Shown here in pieces: positions 1 through 8,710 of a DNA stretch of 64,000 nt. The stretch comes from Chryseobacterium culicis (GTDB lineage Bacteria > Bacteroidota > Bacteroidia > Flavobacteriales > Weeksellaceae): assembly GCF_002979755.1 (NCBI RefSeq), contig NZ_PCPP01000008.1, positions 1 through 64,000 on the forward strand. The letters run 5' to 3'. The notes below the pieces were generated by a model. The model saw only the letters and a program-made list of their open reading frames with translations, did no database searches and was not told where the DNA came from. Both the position numbers and the translations under genes were made by a program. Every line of letters starts with the position of its first letter. The first letter of the stretch is position 1.

Positions 1-1
1 T

Positions 2-643
2 ATGTCCTGGGGTTGGGGCGGATCATTCGGCTGGGGCTGGGGAGGCTCTATCGGATGGGGAAGTCCATACTGGGGATATGGTTATGGAGGCTACTATGAT
101 CCATTCTGGGGCGGATACTACGGAAACCCATATTGGGGATACGGAGGAGGTTACTGGGGTGGTGGCTACTACAACAGGCCTGTTTACAGAAGAAGTGGTA
201 TCAGTGGAGGCGGATTCCAGAATACAGGGGTAGGTAATGCAGTGTACAGAACCAATACCACTAATTCAGGTTTCAGAAATAGTAACGGTGGCTTCAGAAA
301 TACCAATAATAATGGTGGTTTCAGAGATGCAAACTCAAATGGTGGCTTCAGAAACAGTAATGGCACCAATTCGGGCGGCTTCAGAAATACCAATTCAGGT
401 GGTTTCAGAAATACGAATTCCAATGGTGGATTCCGTAATTCTGCACCACAAACAAGACCTAATTATAATTATCAGCAACCACAGCCAAGATATAACAACA
501 ATAATGGAGGCTTCAGATCTAATGATTCAGGAGGTTTCAGATCTAGTGGTGGCTTCAACTCTGGTGGAGGCGGCTTCAGAGGCGGTTCTTCAGGCGGCGG
601 TGGCGGAATGAGATCCGGTGGCGGCAGAGGTGGCTTCAGATAA
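2..643 (+). CDS. Gly/Trp/Tyr-rich GFRN-repeat protein, 3' part
   Basis: Unrecognised protein of very low complexity. The first 60 residues are built of Gly, Trp and Tyr (WGWGG, YWGYGYGG). Residues from about 70 on carry roughly ten copies of a GGFRN-type unit with Asn/Ser/Thr spacers, and the end is Gly/Arg-rich and finishes in GGFR. There is no enzyme motif or membrane segment. The frame is open from the first bases of the window, so the ATG at position 2 may be internal and the true start, probably with a signal peptide, may lie upstream. The stop is 30 bp before the outer-membrane protein gene on the same strand, so the two may be co-transcribed, which hints at an envelope role. The opposite frames are also open here only because of the repeats. 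Confidence 0.75.
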   Translation: MSWGWGGSFGWGWGGSIGWGSPYWGYGYGGYYDPFWGGYYGNPYWGYGGGYWGGGYYNRPVYRRSGISGGGFQNTGVGNAVYRTNTTNSGFRNSNGGFRNTNNNGGFRDANSNGGFRNSNGTNSGGFRNTNSGGFRNTNSNGGFRNSAPQTRPNYNYQQPQPRYNNNNGGFRSNDSGGFRSSGGFNSGGGGFRGGSSGGGGGMRSGGGRGGFR

Positions 644-673
644 TTTTTCAAATTAATAAACTATAAAAAAATA

Positions 674-2083
674 ATGTTAAAAAAATCTTTAGTATTAATG
701 AGTATTTCTGCTGCATTTTATGCGCAGGCTCAGGATGTTTCTGTCATAAGAAATACTGTAGAGGTTTACTCAAGTACTCCTATGGTGGGATCAGCTAAGT
801 TTAATGCGATGGCTGGAGCTAATGGTGCGCTAGGTGGTGATGCAAACTCTTTGCTTACTAACCCGGCAGGTTTAGGAGTAGCTATTTCAGGAGAGGTTTC
901 AGGAACTTTATCTATTTTAGGAAATAAAAACACCAGTTCTTTAGGAGGATCTACAATAGATTATAGTAAAACCAGAGGAGACCTTGGAAATGCAGGAGGA
1001 GTAATTGCTTTTCCTTTGATGACAGAAACTGGATGGAAGTTTATCAATATTGGTATTAATTTTTCTAACCAGACGCTGGACAATGTCATCCAGTCCCCGG
1101 GAAATAATAATATCGTTTATGCTTTTGATAAAGATGATATTACCAAAGATGCAGCATTGGCAGGGCATATGTATGAAAGATATGGAAACTTGTCAAAGAT
1201 GAGCTTTGGGGTAGGTGCCAACTATAATCATAATTTATATTTAGGAGCAGGTTTCAATTTTTTCAATGCTTCACTGGATCAGTATGATAGCTTGTTTTAC
1301 AGAAATCTGACCAATAACTCTACCGAAGGATTCAGTAAACAAGATACTCCTTATTCAGAAAGATCTTCTGGTTTTTCAGCTTCATTAGGGGTAATTGGAA
1401 AGCTAAGTCCTAATTTCAGAGTGGGAGCATCTCTTGAAACTCCTACGTTCTGGACGATAGACAGAAATTATTATTTCTATAATGATCCTGTTTACGGGGA
1501 TGATATGGGAGCTGAGAACAGAAAGTTTACTTCACCGCTTAAAGCAACTGTGAGTGCTGCCTTTGTAGCAAGTAAAAACTTCTCTTTGAACGTAGACTAT
1601 ACGCTTGGACTTACAAAACCTGATTATAAAGTATATGGAGGAGCAGAAAGAGAGTTGAATGATTTCTTTAAAGATAATTACAAGAATCTTTCAGAAGTAA
1701 GAGTAGGGGCTGAGTACAGAGTACAGCAGTTCAGATTGAGAGGAGGATATTCTTACCAGTCAAGTCCTTTTGATGCGCTTACCATCAGTAGATTTAATGA
1801 TGCTGGTAGTGTAGGTGATCAGTCTTACAGCAATCTTATGTTAAGTGACAGAAATACACTTTCACTGGGTATCGGATATGATTTCAAATCATTCTATGTG
1901 GATGCTTCTTATCAGAATATCTCATCCAAATATAGTAATCCTTTCATGAGAGGATATATGGATGGTAATTTTGATTCATCTTATTATTCTGCTAAAAACA
2001 GCTTCCAAAGTGATGCTTATGCAGTAAGTGATGTAAAAAGTAACAGAAATAATTTCTTCCTTACATTAGGATGGAAATTCTAA
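674..2083 (+). CDS. OmpP1/FadL-type outer membrane beta-barrel protein
   Basis: Predicted outer-membrane beta-barrel of the OmpP1/FadL/TodX type, a family that passes hydrophobic compounds across the outer membrane; the substrate here cannot be read from sequence. A signal peptide (Lys-Lys, hydrophobic stretch, cleavage near AQA-QD at residue 20) is followed by a segment typical of the family (GSAKFNAMAGANGALGGD, then NPAGLG near residues 60-70). The rest alternates short amphipathic strands and Gly/Asn/Ser loops, and the protein ends in an aromatic residue (LGWKF), as barrel proteins do. Length (469 aa) fits the family. It follows the Gly-rich gene by 30 bp and is closed by a strong hairpin. 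Confidence 0.85.
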   Translation: MLKKSLVLMSISAAFYAQAQDVSVIRNTVEVYSSTPMVGSAKFNAMAGANGALGGDANSLLTNPAGLGVAISGEVSGTLSILGNKNTSSLGGSTIDYSKTRGDLGNAGGVIAFPLMTETGWKFINIGINFSNQTLDNVIQSPGNNNIVYAFDKDDITKDAALAGHMYERYGNLSKMSFGVGANYNHNLYLGAGFNFFNASLDQYDSLFYRNLTNNSTEGFSKQDTPYSERSSGFSASLGVIGKLSPNFRVGASLETPTFWTIDRNYYFYNDPVYGDDMGAENRKFTSPLKATVSAAFVASKNFSLNVDYTLGLTKPDYKVYGGAERELNDFFKDNYKNLSEVRVGAEYRVQQFRLRGGYSYQSSPFDALTISRFNDAGSVGDQSYSNLMLSDRNTLSLGIGYDFKSFYVDASYQNISSKYSNPFMRGYMDGNFDSSYYSAKNSFQSDAYAVSDVKSNRNNFFLTLGWKF

Positions 2084-2110
2084 GCTTTGATAATTAAAGC
2101 GACATACCAT

Positions 2111-2142
2111 AAAAAAAGCTCCGGATTCCGGAGCTTTTTTTT
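2111..2142. terminator. Bidirectional terminator
   Basis: Perfect hairpin GCTCCGG-ATT-CCGGAGC flanked by seven A and eight T. It lies between convergent genes (outer-membrane protein on +, ZIP transporter on -) and can serve both. Confidence 0.9.
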
Positions 2143-2147
2143 ATTTT

Positions 2148-2879
2148 TTAATGAGAATGAACAGCGGTAGGATGCTGATGGAAAACATGCATCATCAACG
2201 CAAGGGAAACTCCTAAAACAACCAGTCCGATCTTTACCCAGTCTATATTATGATTTTTATTACTTTCAAAAATGATGACAGAGGAAATATGAAGGAATAT
2301 TCCCCCTACAATAGCCAGAAAATAAGGCTGAAGATCAGGATTGAAATAGTTTCCTAATAACATTCCCATTGGAGAAGCCAGTGCAAATAAGGCTACAATG
2401 AGAATAGAAGGATAAGAGGACGAACTTTTTGATTCTCCCTTTCTGTTAAATAAAAATGCCCCCAGAATAAATGAAATAGGCAGATTGTGAAATACAATCC
2501 CCCAAAGGTAAGGAGACATCTCGTGCGTTTCATTGGCAAGAGGAATTCCTTCAATGAAAGCATGGATGAATAATCCTACCATTAAAGCAGCGGGAAGGAT
2601 ATTATGTTCACTATGATGATGGAAGTGTCCATGTTCAAAACCTTTGGTAAGTGCTTCCAGAATCATCTGAAGAAGAACTCCTCCGATGACGAATATCCCA
2701 AGATTACTGCTTCCGGCAGAGGTATAAACCTGAGGGAAAACTTCATTGAGACAGATCGTAATTAAAAAACCGGCACTCAATATCAAAAGATTTTTAGCCA
2801 GTTTTTCTTTTTTACCAAAGTGTTTCCCCAGAAATACGCCTGTTACGACACTTAAAATCAGTAAAAGTACTGTTGTCAT
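2148..2879 (-). CDS. ZIP family metal transporter
   Basis: Inner-membrane divalent metal (zinc/iron type) permease of the ZIP family. It has about eight hydrophobic segments, a His-rich cytoplasmic loop (HGHFHHHSEHN, about residues 83-93) between the third and fourth, and the two metal-site helices of the family: HAFIEGIPLA near residue 106 and HNLPIS near residue 131. Length 243 aa is normal. Its ATG overlaps the stop of the upstream methyltransferase gene as TAATG, so translation is probably coupled. Metal specificity is not predictable. No metal-responsive operator was recognised; transcription probably comes from the promoter in front of the methyltransferase. Confidence 0.92.
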   Translation of the reverse strand: MTTVLLLILSVVTGVFLGKHFGKKEKLAKNLLILSAGFLITICLNEVFPQVYTSAGSSNLGIFVIGGVLLQMILEALTKGFEHGHFHHHSEHNILPAALMVGLFIHAFIEGIPLANETHEMSPYLWGIVFHNLPISFILGAFLFNRKGESKSSSSYPSILIVALFALASPMGMLLGNYFNPDLQPYFLAIVGGIFLHISSVIIFESNKNHNIDWVKIGLVVLGVSLALMMHVFHQHPTAVHSH

Positions 2880-3604
2880 TATTTTTTCTTAAATAAATTG
2901 ATACAACGTGGGGAATTTTCTTTATTAAATTCATTCAGCTGATAGTCTCCCCAGATTTTTATTCTTTCAAAGCCACATTCAGAGGCATAGTTGTGAATGG
3001 CTTCCAATGTATGAAGCTTTACCTTTTCAAAAAAATGAAACGGTTTACCGTCAGCTTCAAAACGGATATCTTTGATGACATGTCTGCCTTCGATTTTTTT
3101 CAGGATTCTGAAATCAATATCACCGCGTGTGACTGTTGTTTCAGGGATCAGTGTATTTCTTACATACGCTTCATTCAGATAATCAAGGACAAAATATCCT
3201 CCGGGCTTCAATGCATTATAAACCGATTGAAATACTTTTTTATCATCATTTTCATTATCAAAGTACCCAAAACTTGTAAATAAGTTGAATACAGCATCCA
3301 TAGGATCAGCATCAATTGGGTTTCTCATATCATGAACTTCAAAAAGCAGTGTTTGATTTTCATACTGTTTATCAGATTCAATACTTTGTCTTGATAGGTC
3401 AAGACCCAAAACATCATACCCTAATTTATTGAGGAAAACAGAGTGTCTTCCCTTTCCACAGGCAAGATCTATGATTTTCGACTGAGGCGGAAGCTGAAGG
3501 TCCGCAGTAAGCTTTGTAATGAAGTTTTCAGCTTCAGTATAGTCTCTGTTGCTATAAAGCAAATGATAATAAGGGGTATCAAACCAAGATTCAAACCATT
3601 CCAT
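2879..3604 (-). CDS. Class I SAM-dependent methyltransferase
   Basis: Rossmann-fold S-adenosylmethionine methyltransferase. Motif I is clear (IIDLACGKGRHS, residues 44-55), followed by the acidic end of strand 2 (VLGLDLSRQSI) and a motif III-like DAVFNLFTSFGYF. The start MEWFESWFDTPYYHLLY is what I would expect for this Bacteroidetes group. The substrate is unknown. It is the first gene of a two-gene unit with the ZIP transporter (stop and start overlap by one base). The promoter match ends only four bases before the ATG, so the message may be leaderless. Confidence 0.9.
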   Translation of the reverse strand: MEWFESWFDTPYYHLLYSNRDYTEAENFITKLTADLQLPPQSKIIDLACGKGRHSVFLNKLGYDVLGLDLSRQSIESDKQYENQTLLFEVHDMRNPIDADPMDAVFNLFTSFGYFDNENDDKKVFQSVYNALKPGGYFVLDYLNEAYVRNTLIPETTVTRGDIDFRILKKIEGRHVIKDIRFEADGKPFHFFEKVKLHTLEAIHNYASECGFERIKIWGDYQLNEFNKENSPRCINLFKKK

Positions 3605-3608
3605 AATG

Positions 3609-3643
3609 CAAAAATAACTAAATTTGTGCGGTTAAAAGCAAAG
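3609..3643 (-). promoter_or_regulatory. Promoter of methyltransferase-ZIP operon
   Basis: On the minus strand TTTG (3639-3642) is followed after 22 bases by TATTTTTG (3609-3616), matching the Bacteroidetes -33/-7 pattern. Only four bases separate it from the ATG. Confidence 0.6.
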
Positions 3644-3741
3644 TATTTTACAACATTAAGAGATTGAAAATTTCAATTGGACAAGAAGTTGGATAGCTAA
3701 TCTTTTAATTTTTAAAACTTTAAATCTTTTAATTCATACTT

Positions 3742-4908
3742 ATGGATACAGAAAATATTAAAATACAGATAAAGACATTCTTCGGATTGGAGCAGATTCT
3801 GGCAGAAGAAATCAAAAAATTAGGGGGAAGAAATGTTGAAATCAAAAACAGGGCAGTAAATTGTGAAGGAGATCTTGGTTTTCTTTATAAAATCAATTAC
3901 TCTGCGAGAACAGCATTGAAGATTCTGGTTCCGATTCATGAGTTCAAGGCTTTTAATCAACATCAGTTTTATGACAGACTGTTCAAATTTGAATGGGAAA
4001 ACTTCATGGATGTTGACCAGTCTTTCTCTATTGATGCTACGGTAAATTCTGAAACATTCAAGCATTCTCAATTTGTTACGTTAAAAATGAAGGATGCCAT
4101 CGTGGATTATTTTCAGGACAAATTCAAAAGACGTCCGAATGTAGAAACAAGAAATCCGGATATCAAATTCCACCTTCATATTGACAGGGAGCTGGTGATG
4201 ATTTCAATGGATTCATCAGGAGACCCTTTATTTAAAAGAGGATATAGAAGAGAGCAGGGAGAAGCCCCTATCAATGAAGTGTTGGCAAGCGGAATGCTTC
4301 AGCTGGCAGGCTGGGACGGAAAAGGAAATTTCCTGGATCCTATGTGCGGTTCCGGAACCCTATTGATTGAAGCAGCAATGATTGCGATGGATCTTCCGGC
4401 TCAGATCTTCAGAAAAAGATTCGGATTCCAGAACTGGAATAACTATGACGCAGAATTGTTCTCGAAAATCAAAGAATTCAGAATTAACAGAGTCAGACAG
4501 TTTGATGGAAAAATTGTTGGATATGACATCGATGCAAGAATGCTGAATGCTGCAAGAATGAACGTAGAAGCGGCAGAGATGGAAGATGTAATTGAGATCA
4601 AAAAACAGAATTTCTTTGATTCTAAAAAAGAATTGTTCCCATTATTAATGGTTTTCAACCCTCCGTATGATGAGAGAATTTCCATCAATGATGATGACTT
4701 CTACAAGAAAATCGGGGATACTTTTAAAACCAATTATCCGAATACCTTAGCATGGCTGATCTCTTCTGATCTTGAAGCCGTGAAGAAAATCGGTTTACGT
4801 CCTTCAAGAAAGATCAAACTTTTCAACGGAAAACTGGAAACGAGATTTTTGCAGTACGAAATGTATGAGGGAACGAAGAAAGTACATAAACTGGAAGGTA
4901 ATAATTAA
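3742..4908 (+). CDS. THUMP-domain class I SAM-dependent RNA methyltransferase
   Basis: RNA base methyltransferase related to the N-terminal half of E. coli RlmL. Such proteins modify 23S rRNA guanine in species where the target has been tested; the site here is inferred only by family. A ferredoxin-like/THUMP region occupies about residues 5-160. The catalytic domain shows motif I LDPMCGSGTLLIEAA near residue 198, an acidic motif II (GYDIDARML) and the base-flipping NPPY motif (FNPPYDERI) near residue 305. Length 388 aa is typical for the single-domain form. The gene stands alone behind an AT-rich leader; the small membrane-protein gene begins 18 bp downstream and may be co-transcribed. Confidence 0.92.
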   Translation: MDTENIKIQIKTFFGLEQILAEEIKKLGGRNVEIKNRAVNCEGDLGFLYKINYSARTALKILVPIHEFKAFNQHQFYDRLFKFEWENFMDVDQSFSIDATVNSETFKHSQFVTLKMKDAIVDYFQDKFKRRPNVETRNPDIKFHLHIDRELVMISMDSSGDPLFKRGYRREQGEAPINEVLASGMLQLAGWDGKGNFLDPMCGSGTLLIEAAMIAMDLPAQIFRKRFGFQNWNNYDAELFSKIKEFRINRVRQFDGKIVGYDIDARMLNAARMNVEAAEMEDVIEIKKQNFFDSKKELFPLLMVFNPPYDERISINDDDFYKKIGDTFKTNYPNTLAWLISSDLEAVKKIGLRPSRKIKLFNGKLETRFLQYEMYEGTKKVHKLEGNN

Positions 4909-4926
4909 TAAACCCTGAGATTAAAA

Positions 4927-5349
4927 ATGTCCTGGAATTTTTTAGATGTATTTGATGTGGTTTTGAATGGATTAGAACTGTTGGGTTCCCGTTCACGTTC
5001 AACTTCGGACAGGGAGAGTCTGAATTATGACGAGAAACCCGGGAAAAAAGAGTCAAAGAGATCCAGATATTTCACCGAGAAAGTAAGTGTAGTACTTATG
5101 GTATTGGCTGCATTTTCTTTTTTTATTGTTTTTAAAGATCCGTTGCCCGTAGAAAATTATACACAAACTTTAGTTGTCACTTCCTTAATAGGAGTAGGAA
5201 TTTCTTTTGTTGTATTTTTTATCCTGCATGTGATGGAGCTTTATTATTTTAAAAGTATCTTTAAACTGCTTTTATTCAGCTGTTCAGTAATGGGTTTCTT
5301 TATTTCTGTGGTCATGTATATCTATTTCAGATCTGGCTGGTTTATTTAA
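4927..5349 (+). CDS. Small three-helix membrane protein, MSWNFLD type
   Basis: Not a recognised family. 140 aa: a short amphipathic N-terminus (MSWNFLDVFDVVLNGLELLG), a polar Ser/Arg/Lys-rich linker to about residue 50, then three hydrophobic segments (about 53-75, 85-105, 112-132). The region before the ATG (TAATAAACCCTGAGATTAAA) and the first 10 codons recur almost unchanged in front of the next small gene, showing a local duplication. That conservation also supports the chosen start. Function unknown. Confidence 0.7.
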   Translation: MSWNFLDVFDVVLNGLELLGSRSRSTSDRESLNYDEKPGKKESKRSRYFTEKVSVVLMVLAAFSFFIVFKDPLPVENYTQTLVVTSLIGVGISFVVFFILHVMELYYFKSIFKLLLFSCSVMGFFISVVMYIYFRSGWFI

Positions 5350-5386
5350 CAAAACAAAGTAATCATTAATAAACTTTGAGATTAAA

Positions 5387-5554
5387 ATGTCCTGGAATTT
5401 TTTAGATATATTTGATATAGTTTTGGATGCGTTTGGACTGTTTGGTTCTGGATCAAAATCGCCACGCTCAAAACCTGAAAGAAAAGCTTTAAATCATAAT
5501 ATAATATCTCAAAAGAAGGATCCAAAAGATCCGGATAGTTCACAGAAAAAATAA
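5387..5554 (+). CDS. 55-aa MSWNFLD-type paralogue, no membrane part
   Basis: Short gene with start MSWNFLDIFDIVLDAFGLFG and end DPDSSQKK. The N-terminus copies that of the preceding 140-aa protein (MSWNFLD, FD, VL shared), as does the leader sequence before the ATG. The three membrane helices are absent and the tail is polar and Lys/Ser/Pro-rich. It could be a shortened duplicate or a real small protein. A strong hairpin terminator follows 22 bp after the stop. No known domain. Confidence 0.6.
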   Translation: MSWNFLDIFDIVLDAFGLFGSGSKSPRSKPERKALNHNIISQKKDPKDPDSSQKK

Positions 5555-5575
5555 TTCCAGTAGTAATTAAAATAA

Positions 5576-5610
5576 AAAATAGGTTGTACTCACGTGGTAC
5601 AACCTATTTT
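5576..5610. terminator. Bidirectional terminator
   Basis: Stem AAAATAGGTTGTAC with its complement GTACAACCTATTTT around a seven-base loop. It separates the small MSWNFLD gene (+) from the AraC regulator gene (-). Confidence 0.85.
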
Positions 5611-5613
5611 ATT

Positions 5614-6420
5614 TTATCGTGCCAGTGAAGGCGCAAAGCCATACTGCTTTTTAAAGGCGTGCGAAAAATGCGACAGATCTTCAAAACCTACTTCCAGGAA
5701 AACATCAGAAGGTTTTTTATTCTTTTCAGACAAATGATAAAAGGCGAGTTCAAGACGCTTTTGGGTGAGCCAACGCTGCGGTGTTGTTTGAAAAATCTTT
5801 CTGAAATCACGGTTGAAAGTAGATAAGCTCCTTCCCGTAAGATATCCGAACCGTTCCAAAGGCATATTGAACATATAATTCTTTTCCATAAAATGAATCA
5901 GATCCACTTTTCCGGGCTCATCGAAATCGGCGAGTATAGAATCTATATCCGGATCAATTTCCCTTATAATACTGATCGCCTCAGTAATCTTTAAATGAGC
6001 AATGTTTTCAGGAAATGGCCCTTCCATCTCAAAATAGGGGATTAGAGAAGCAAGACAGCTGTTCAAAAGCGGATGACTGTCAAAGCTGTGAATGCTGGCT
6101 TCCCGATATCCGGTTTTTCTTTGCTCCCCAACCGAACGGTAAAAATCTTTCAGACGTTCTGTGGTAAGATGCATGGCTACTGCTTTATGAGGAAGTCCGT
6201 CTTTTGGATAATTGATAATCGTGGCCAGATGATTCCTTGGGATCAGAAATAGATCTCCTGCTTTGAAAATATAGGTTTTATCGGCCTGAATAATCTTCGT
6301 TTCTCCTGATATGAACCAGACCAGCATATGGTATTCAAACACTGTTTCGGTTTTGAACAGCTTATCATCATAACTGGAAAGCTTGATATCCGGGGTGAGG
6401 TATTGTATCTGGAAATCCAT
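5614..6420 (-). CDS. AraC family transcriptional regulator
   Basis: Transcription factor with an N-terminal cupin-like sensing domain (about residues 1-150, with LFLIPRNHLATI resembling the AraC-binding fold) and a C-terminal double helix-turn-helix (about residues 175-268). The first HTH is in MPLERFGYLTGRSLSTFNRDF, and the second carries the family hallmark DVFLEVGFEDLSHFSHAFKK followed by YGFAPS. I take the ATG at 6420 (MDFQIQYL); the frame is open 13 codons further up but those codons look non-coding. It lies directly downstream of the SDR gene on the same strand, 42 bp away, so it probably belongs to the same transcript and may regulate it. Ligand unknown. Confidence 0.9.
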   Translation of the reverse strand: MDFQIQYLTPDIKLSSYDDKLFKTETVFEYHMLVWFISGETKIIQADKTYIFKAGDLFLIPRNHLATIINYPKDGLPHKAVAMHLTTERLKDFYRSVGEQRKTGYREASIHSFDSHPLLNSCLASLIPYFEMEGPFPENIAHLKITEAISIIREIDPDIDSILADFDEPGKVDLIHFMEKNYMFNMPLERFGYLTGRSLSTFNRDFRKIFQTTPQRWLTQKRLELAFYHLSEKNKKPSDVFLEVGFEDLSHFSHAFKKQYGFAPSLAR

Positions 6421-6462
6421 TGTCAGAAGTTTTGCATTACAAATGTATTTAAAAAACAATTA

Positions 6463-7473
6463 TTAGGCATCAAACCGGAAACCCAGCATTTCTTCACTTA
6501 ATTTCCATAAACGTTCAGCATTTTTTTTATCGACGGAATAAGACTGTACTCCTCGGATGGTTGCCGGTTCATCAAATCGGTGCTCTATTTGTCCATGATC
6601 TATTTCCGCAATATCACAGTTTTCACAATACACTCCGCCAATTTCCTTAAGCTGTGGGCTTACAGCACACCAGATTGTAGTGGCAGCCCCTTGGGGAACA
6701 GTTTTTAATCGGGCCTCCACTTCCGGTTTGATATTTCCGTTTTCATCATGGGTTCCAAGCTGTTTAAAAAGTTCAATAGGCTCTTCTCTGCCCAGGTCAG
6801 TTCCATATACAGAACCGGGATGAAGAGAATACGCTCTGATGTTGAATTCTTTTCCTCTTTCATCCAGTGCTACAGCAAACAGATTACAGGCTGTTTTGGA
6901 TTGTCCGTATCCGGATAGGGTGTCATAGTCTCTTCTCTCAAAATTAGGATCTTCAAAATCAAAAGGAGACATCTGATGCCCATAAGAAGAAACACTGATC
7001 ACCCTTGCGCCGTTAGCTTTTTTCAGAGCCGGCCATAATTTTGCGGTAAGGTGAAACTGTCCAAAGTAATTGGTTGCCAGCTGAGATTCAAAACCTCTGC
7101 TATCTCTGCGAAGAGGAACCCACATGATTCCTGCATTATTAATAAGCAGATCCAGGCTTTTTCCTGATGCTGTAAATCGTTCTGCAAAAGCATCAATAGA
7201 AGATGGATTCATCAGATCCATTTCTTCAAGTTCAAAATTTTCAATCCCTGAGAGATTTTTTCGTGCCTTTTCAATATCTCTTGCCGGAATAATAACCTGT
7301 GCTCCGGCTGAGATCAGTACTTTTGTGGTTTCAAGACCAATTCCTGCATAACCGCCGGTGATGATCACCGTTTTTCCCGTAAGATCCATTCCTTTAATAA
7401 CTTCCTGTGCTGTTGAATACGCATTGAATCCTGATTGAACAGGCTGTTGCAATGCATTGATTGTAAATTCCAT
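6463..7473 (-). CDS. SDR family NAD(P)-dependent oxidoreductase
   Basis: Short-chain dehydrogenase/reductase. It shows the nucleotide-binding motif TGGYAGIGLE (about residues 39-48), NNAGIM for the central strand, catalytic Ser in VISVSSYG, and the YGQSK catalytic Tyr/Lys pair. At 336 aa it is longer than classical SDRs and resembles the retinol-dehydrogenase/WW-domain-oxidoreductase-like group that has a C-terminal extension. Substrate unknown. It precedes the AraC regulator gene on the same strand, an arrangement typical of inducible detoxification or catabolic pairs, though the inducer cannot be inferred. A good -7 promoter element lies 25 bp upstream. Confidence 0.92.
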   Translation of the reverse strand: MEFTINALQQPVQSGFNAYSTAQEVIKGMDLTGKTVIITGGYAGIGLETTKVLISAGAQVIIPARDIEKARKNLSGIENFELEEMDLMNPSSIDAFAERFTASGKSLDLLINNAGIMWVPLRRDSRGFESQLATNYFGQFHLTAKLWPALKKANGARVISVSSYGHQMSPFDFEDPNFERRDYDTLSGYGQSKTACNLFAVALDERGKEFNIRAYSLHPGSVYGTDLGREEPIELFKQLGTHDENGNIKPEVEARLKTVPQGAATTIWCAVSPQLKEIGGVYCENCDIAEIDHGQIEHRFDEPATIRGVQSYSVDKKNAERLWKLSEEMLGFRFDA

Positions 7474-7498
7474 TTTTTATTGTTTTAAATTTCTATAG

Positions 7499-7506
7499 CA
7501 AAATTA
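7499..7506 (-). promoter_or_regulatory. Promoter -7 element of SDR-AraC unit
   Basis: Minus strand reads TAATTTTG, an exact TAnnTTTG match, 25 bp before the ATG. No convincing -33 TTTG is seen at the expected distance. Confidence 0.5.
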
Positions 7507-7681
7507 GGATGGATTCCCTGTGTTCATTTTGTTTAAAATGTCAAATTTGTTGGCTCAGAATTTCATCAGTAAAACCCATACAATGAGAAGAATAAAATAG
7601 AACTTCGTTAATTTCTCTGAATAAGCTGTTAAACTGTTTGTAGGTTGTTCTGCGAATAAGTAATTTTGAAAAATTTTCAAT

Positions 7682-8686
7682 TTGAAGCCTACTATTTCCA
7701 TTGTCGTTGCCATTTACAACCGAAAAGATGAACTTTTTGAGCTGCTGACTTCTCTTACCCAGCAGACGGATAAGGAGTTTGAGATCATTATTGTAGATGA
7801 CGGTTCTCTGATCGATCTGAAGCCAACCATCAAAAACTTTGAACAAGGGTTGGATATTAAATATTTCAGAAAGGATAATTCAGGACCTGGACTGACAAGA
7901 AATTATGGCGCAGCAAGAGCAGCCCATGAATGGCTGGTATTTGTAGATAGTGATGTCATTGTTGAAAAAGATTATATTGAACATATTAAAAACGATATCC
8001 TGACGATTCCCTGTGATGCGTTTGGAGGGGCAGATAAGGCTCATAAAGGATTCAATCTGATGCAGAAGGCTATTTCCTATTCCATGACTTCTGTTTTTAC
8101 TACAGGAGGAATTAGAGGAAGTAAGAAAGCCGTTTCTAAATTTCAGCCCAGAAGTTTTAATATGGGCGTGAAAAAGGCTGTTTTTGAAAAAGTAGGCGGA
8201 TTTTCTGAAATGAGAATAGGAGAGGATCCGGATTTGTCTATGACCCTTTGGGAAAACGGTTTTACCACTGCTTTTTTTGATGATATTGCAGTATACCATA
8301 AGCGCAGAGTTGATTTTGGGAAATTTTCCAAGCAGGTTTATCAGTTTGGCTGTGCAAGACCGATTCTTAACCAGAGACACCCTAATTATGTGAAGATTTC
8401 TTTTGCATTTCCTACTTTATTTATGTTGGGATATGTGATGGGCTTCCTGGAGTATTTTATTATGCATAGAGGAATCATCCTTGCCTTCTATGGATTATAT
8501 ACCTTTTTGGTGCTGTTTCATGCTTTATTGCTGACTAAAAATATCAGTATTGCCGGTATGGCGGTTGTTTCCACCTATATTCAAATGTTTTCTTACGGGT
8601 ATGGATTCCTGAAATCCTGGATTTTGCTGAATGTTTTCAGAATGAAACCTGAGGATGCTTTTCCACATCATTATTATAAAAAGTAA
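7682..8686 (+). CDS. Glycosyltransferase family 2 protein
   Basis: Membrane-attached GT-A fold glycosyltransferase. It has ISIVVAIYNRKDEL at the N-terminus, the VDDGS motif near residue 40, a DSD metal-binding motif (VFVDSDV, about residue 90) and the acceptor-site region GGFSEMRIGEDPDLSMTL (about 172-190). Two or three hydrophobic segments follow residue 235. Sugar and acceptor are unknown; cell-envelope polysaccharide synthesis is the usual role. The start is a TTG: an in-frame stop at 7667 lies five codons upstream and no ATG occurs between, while the conserved strand 1 begins at codon 4. It is single, with no polysaccharide cluster around it. Confidence 0.9.
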   Translation: MKPTISIVVAIYNRKDELFELLTSLTQQTDKEFEIIIVDDGSLIDLKPTIKNFEQGLDIKYFRKDNSGPGLTRNYGAARAAHEWLVFVDSDVIVEKDYIEHIKNDILTIPCDAFGGADKAHKGFNLMQKAISYSMTSVFTTGGIRGSKKAVSKFQPRSFNMGVKKAVFEKVGGFSEMRIGEDPDLSMTLWENGFTTAFFDDIAVYHKRRVDFGKFSKQVYQFGCARPILNQRHPNYVKISFAFPTLFMLGYVMGFLEYFIMHRGIILAFYGLYTFLVLFHALLLTKNISIAGMAVVSTYIQMFSYGYGFLKSWILLNVFRMKPEDAFPHHYYKK

Positions 8687-8710
8687 CAGGGATATTGTCT
8701 GCAAAAGAAA

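Noticed and set aside
184..611. Open frames on both strands across the Gly-rich repeat gene
   Set aside because: They are by-products of the 12-18-bp repeats; composition is Pro/Leu/Lys noise and no motif is seen.
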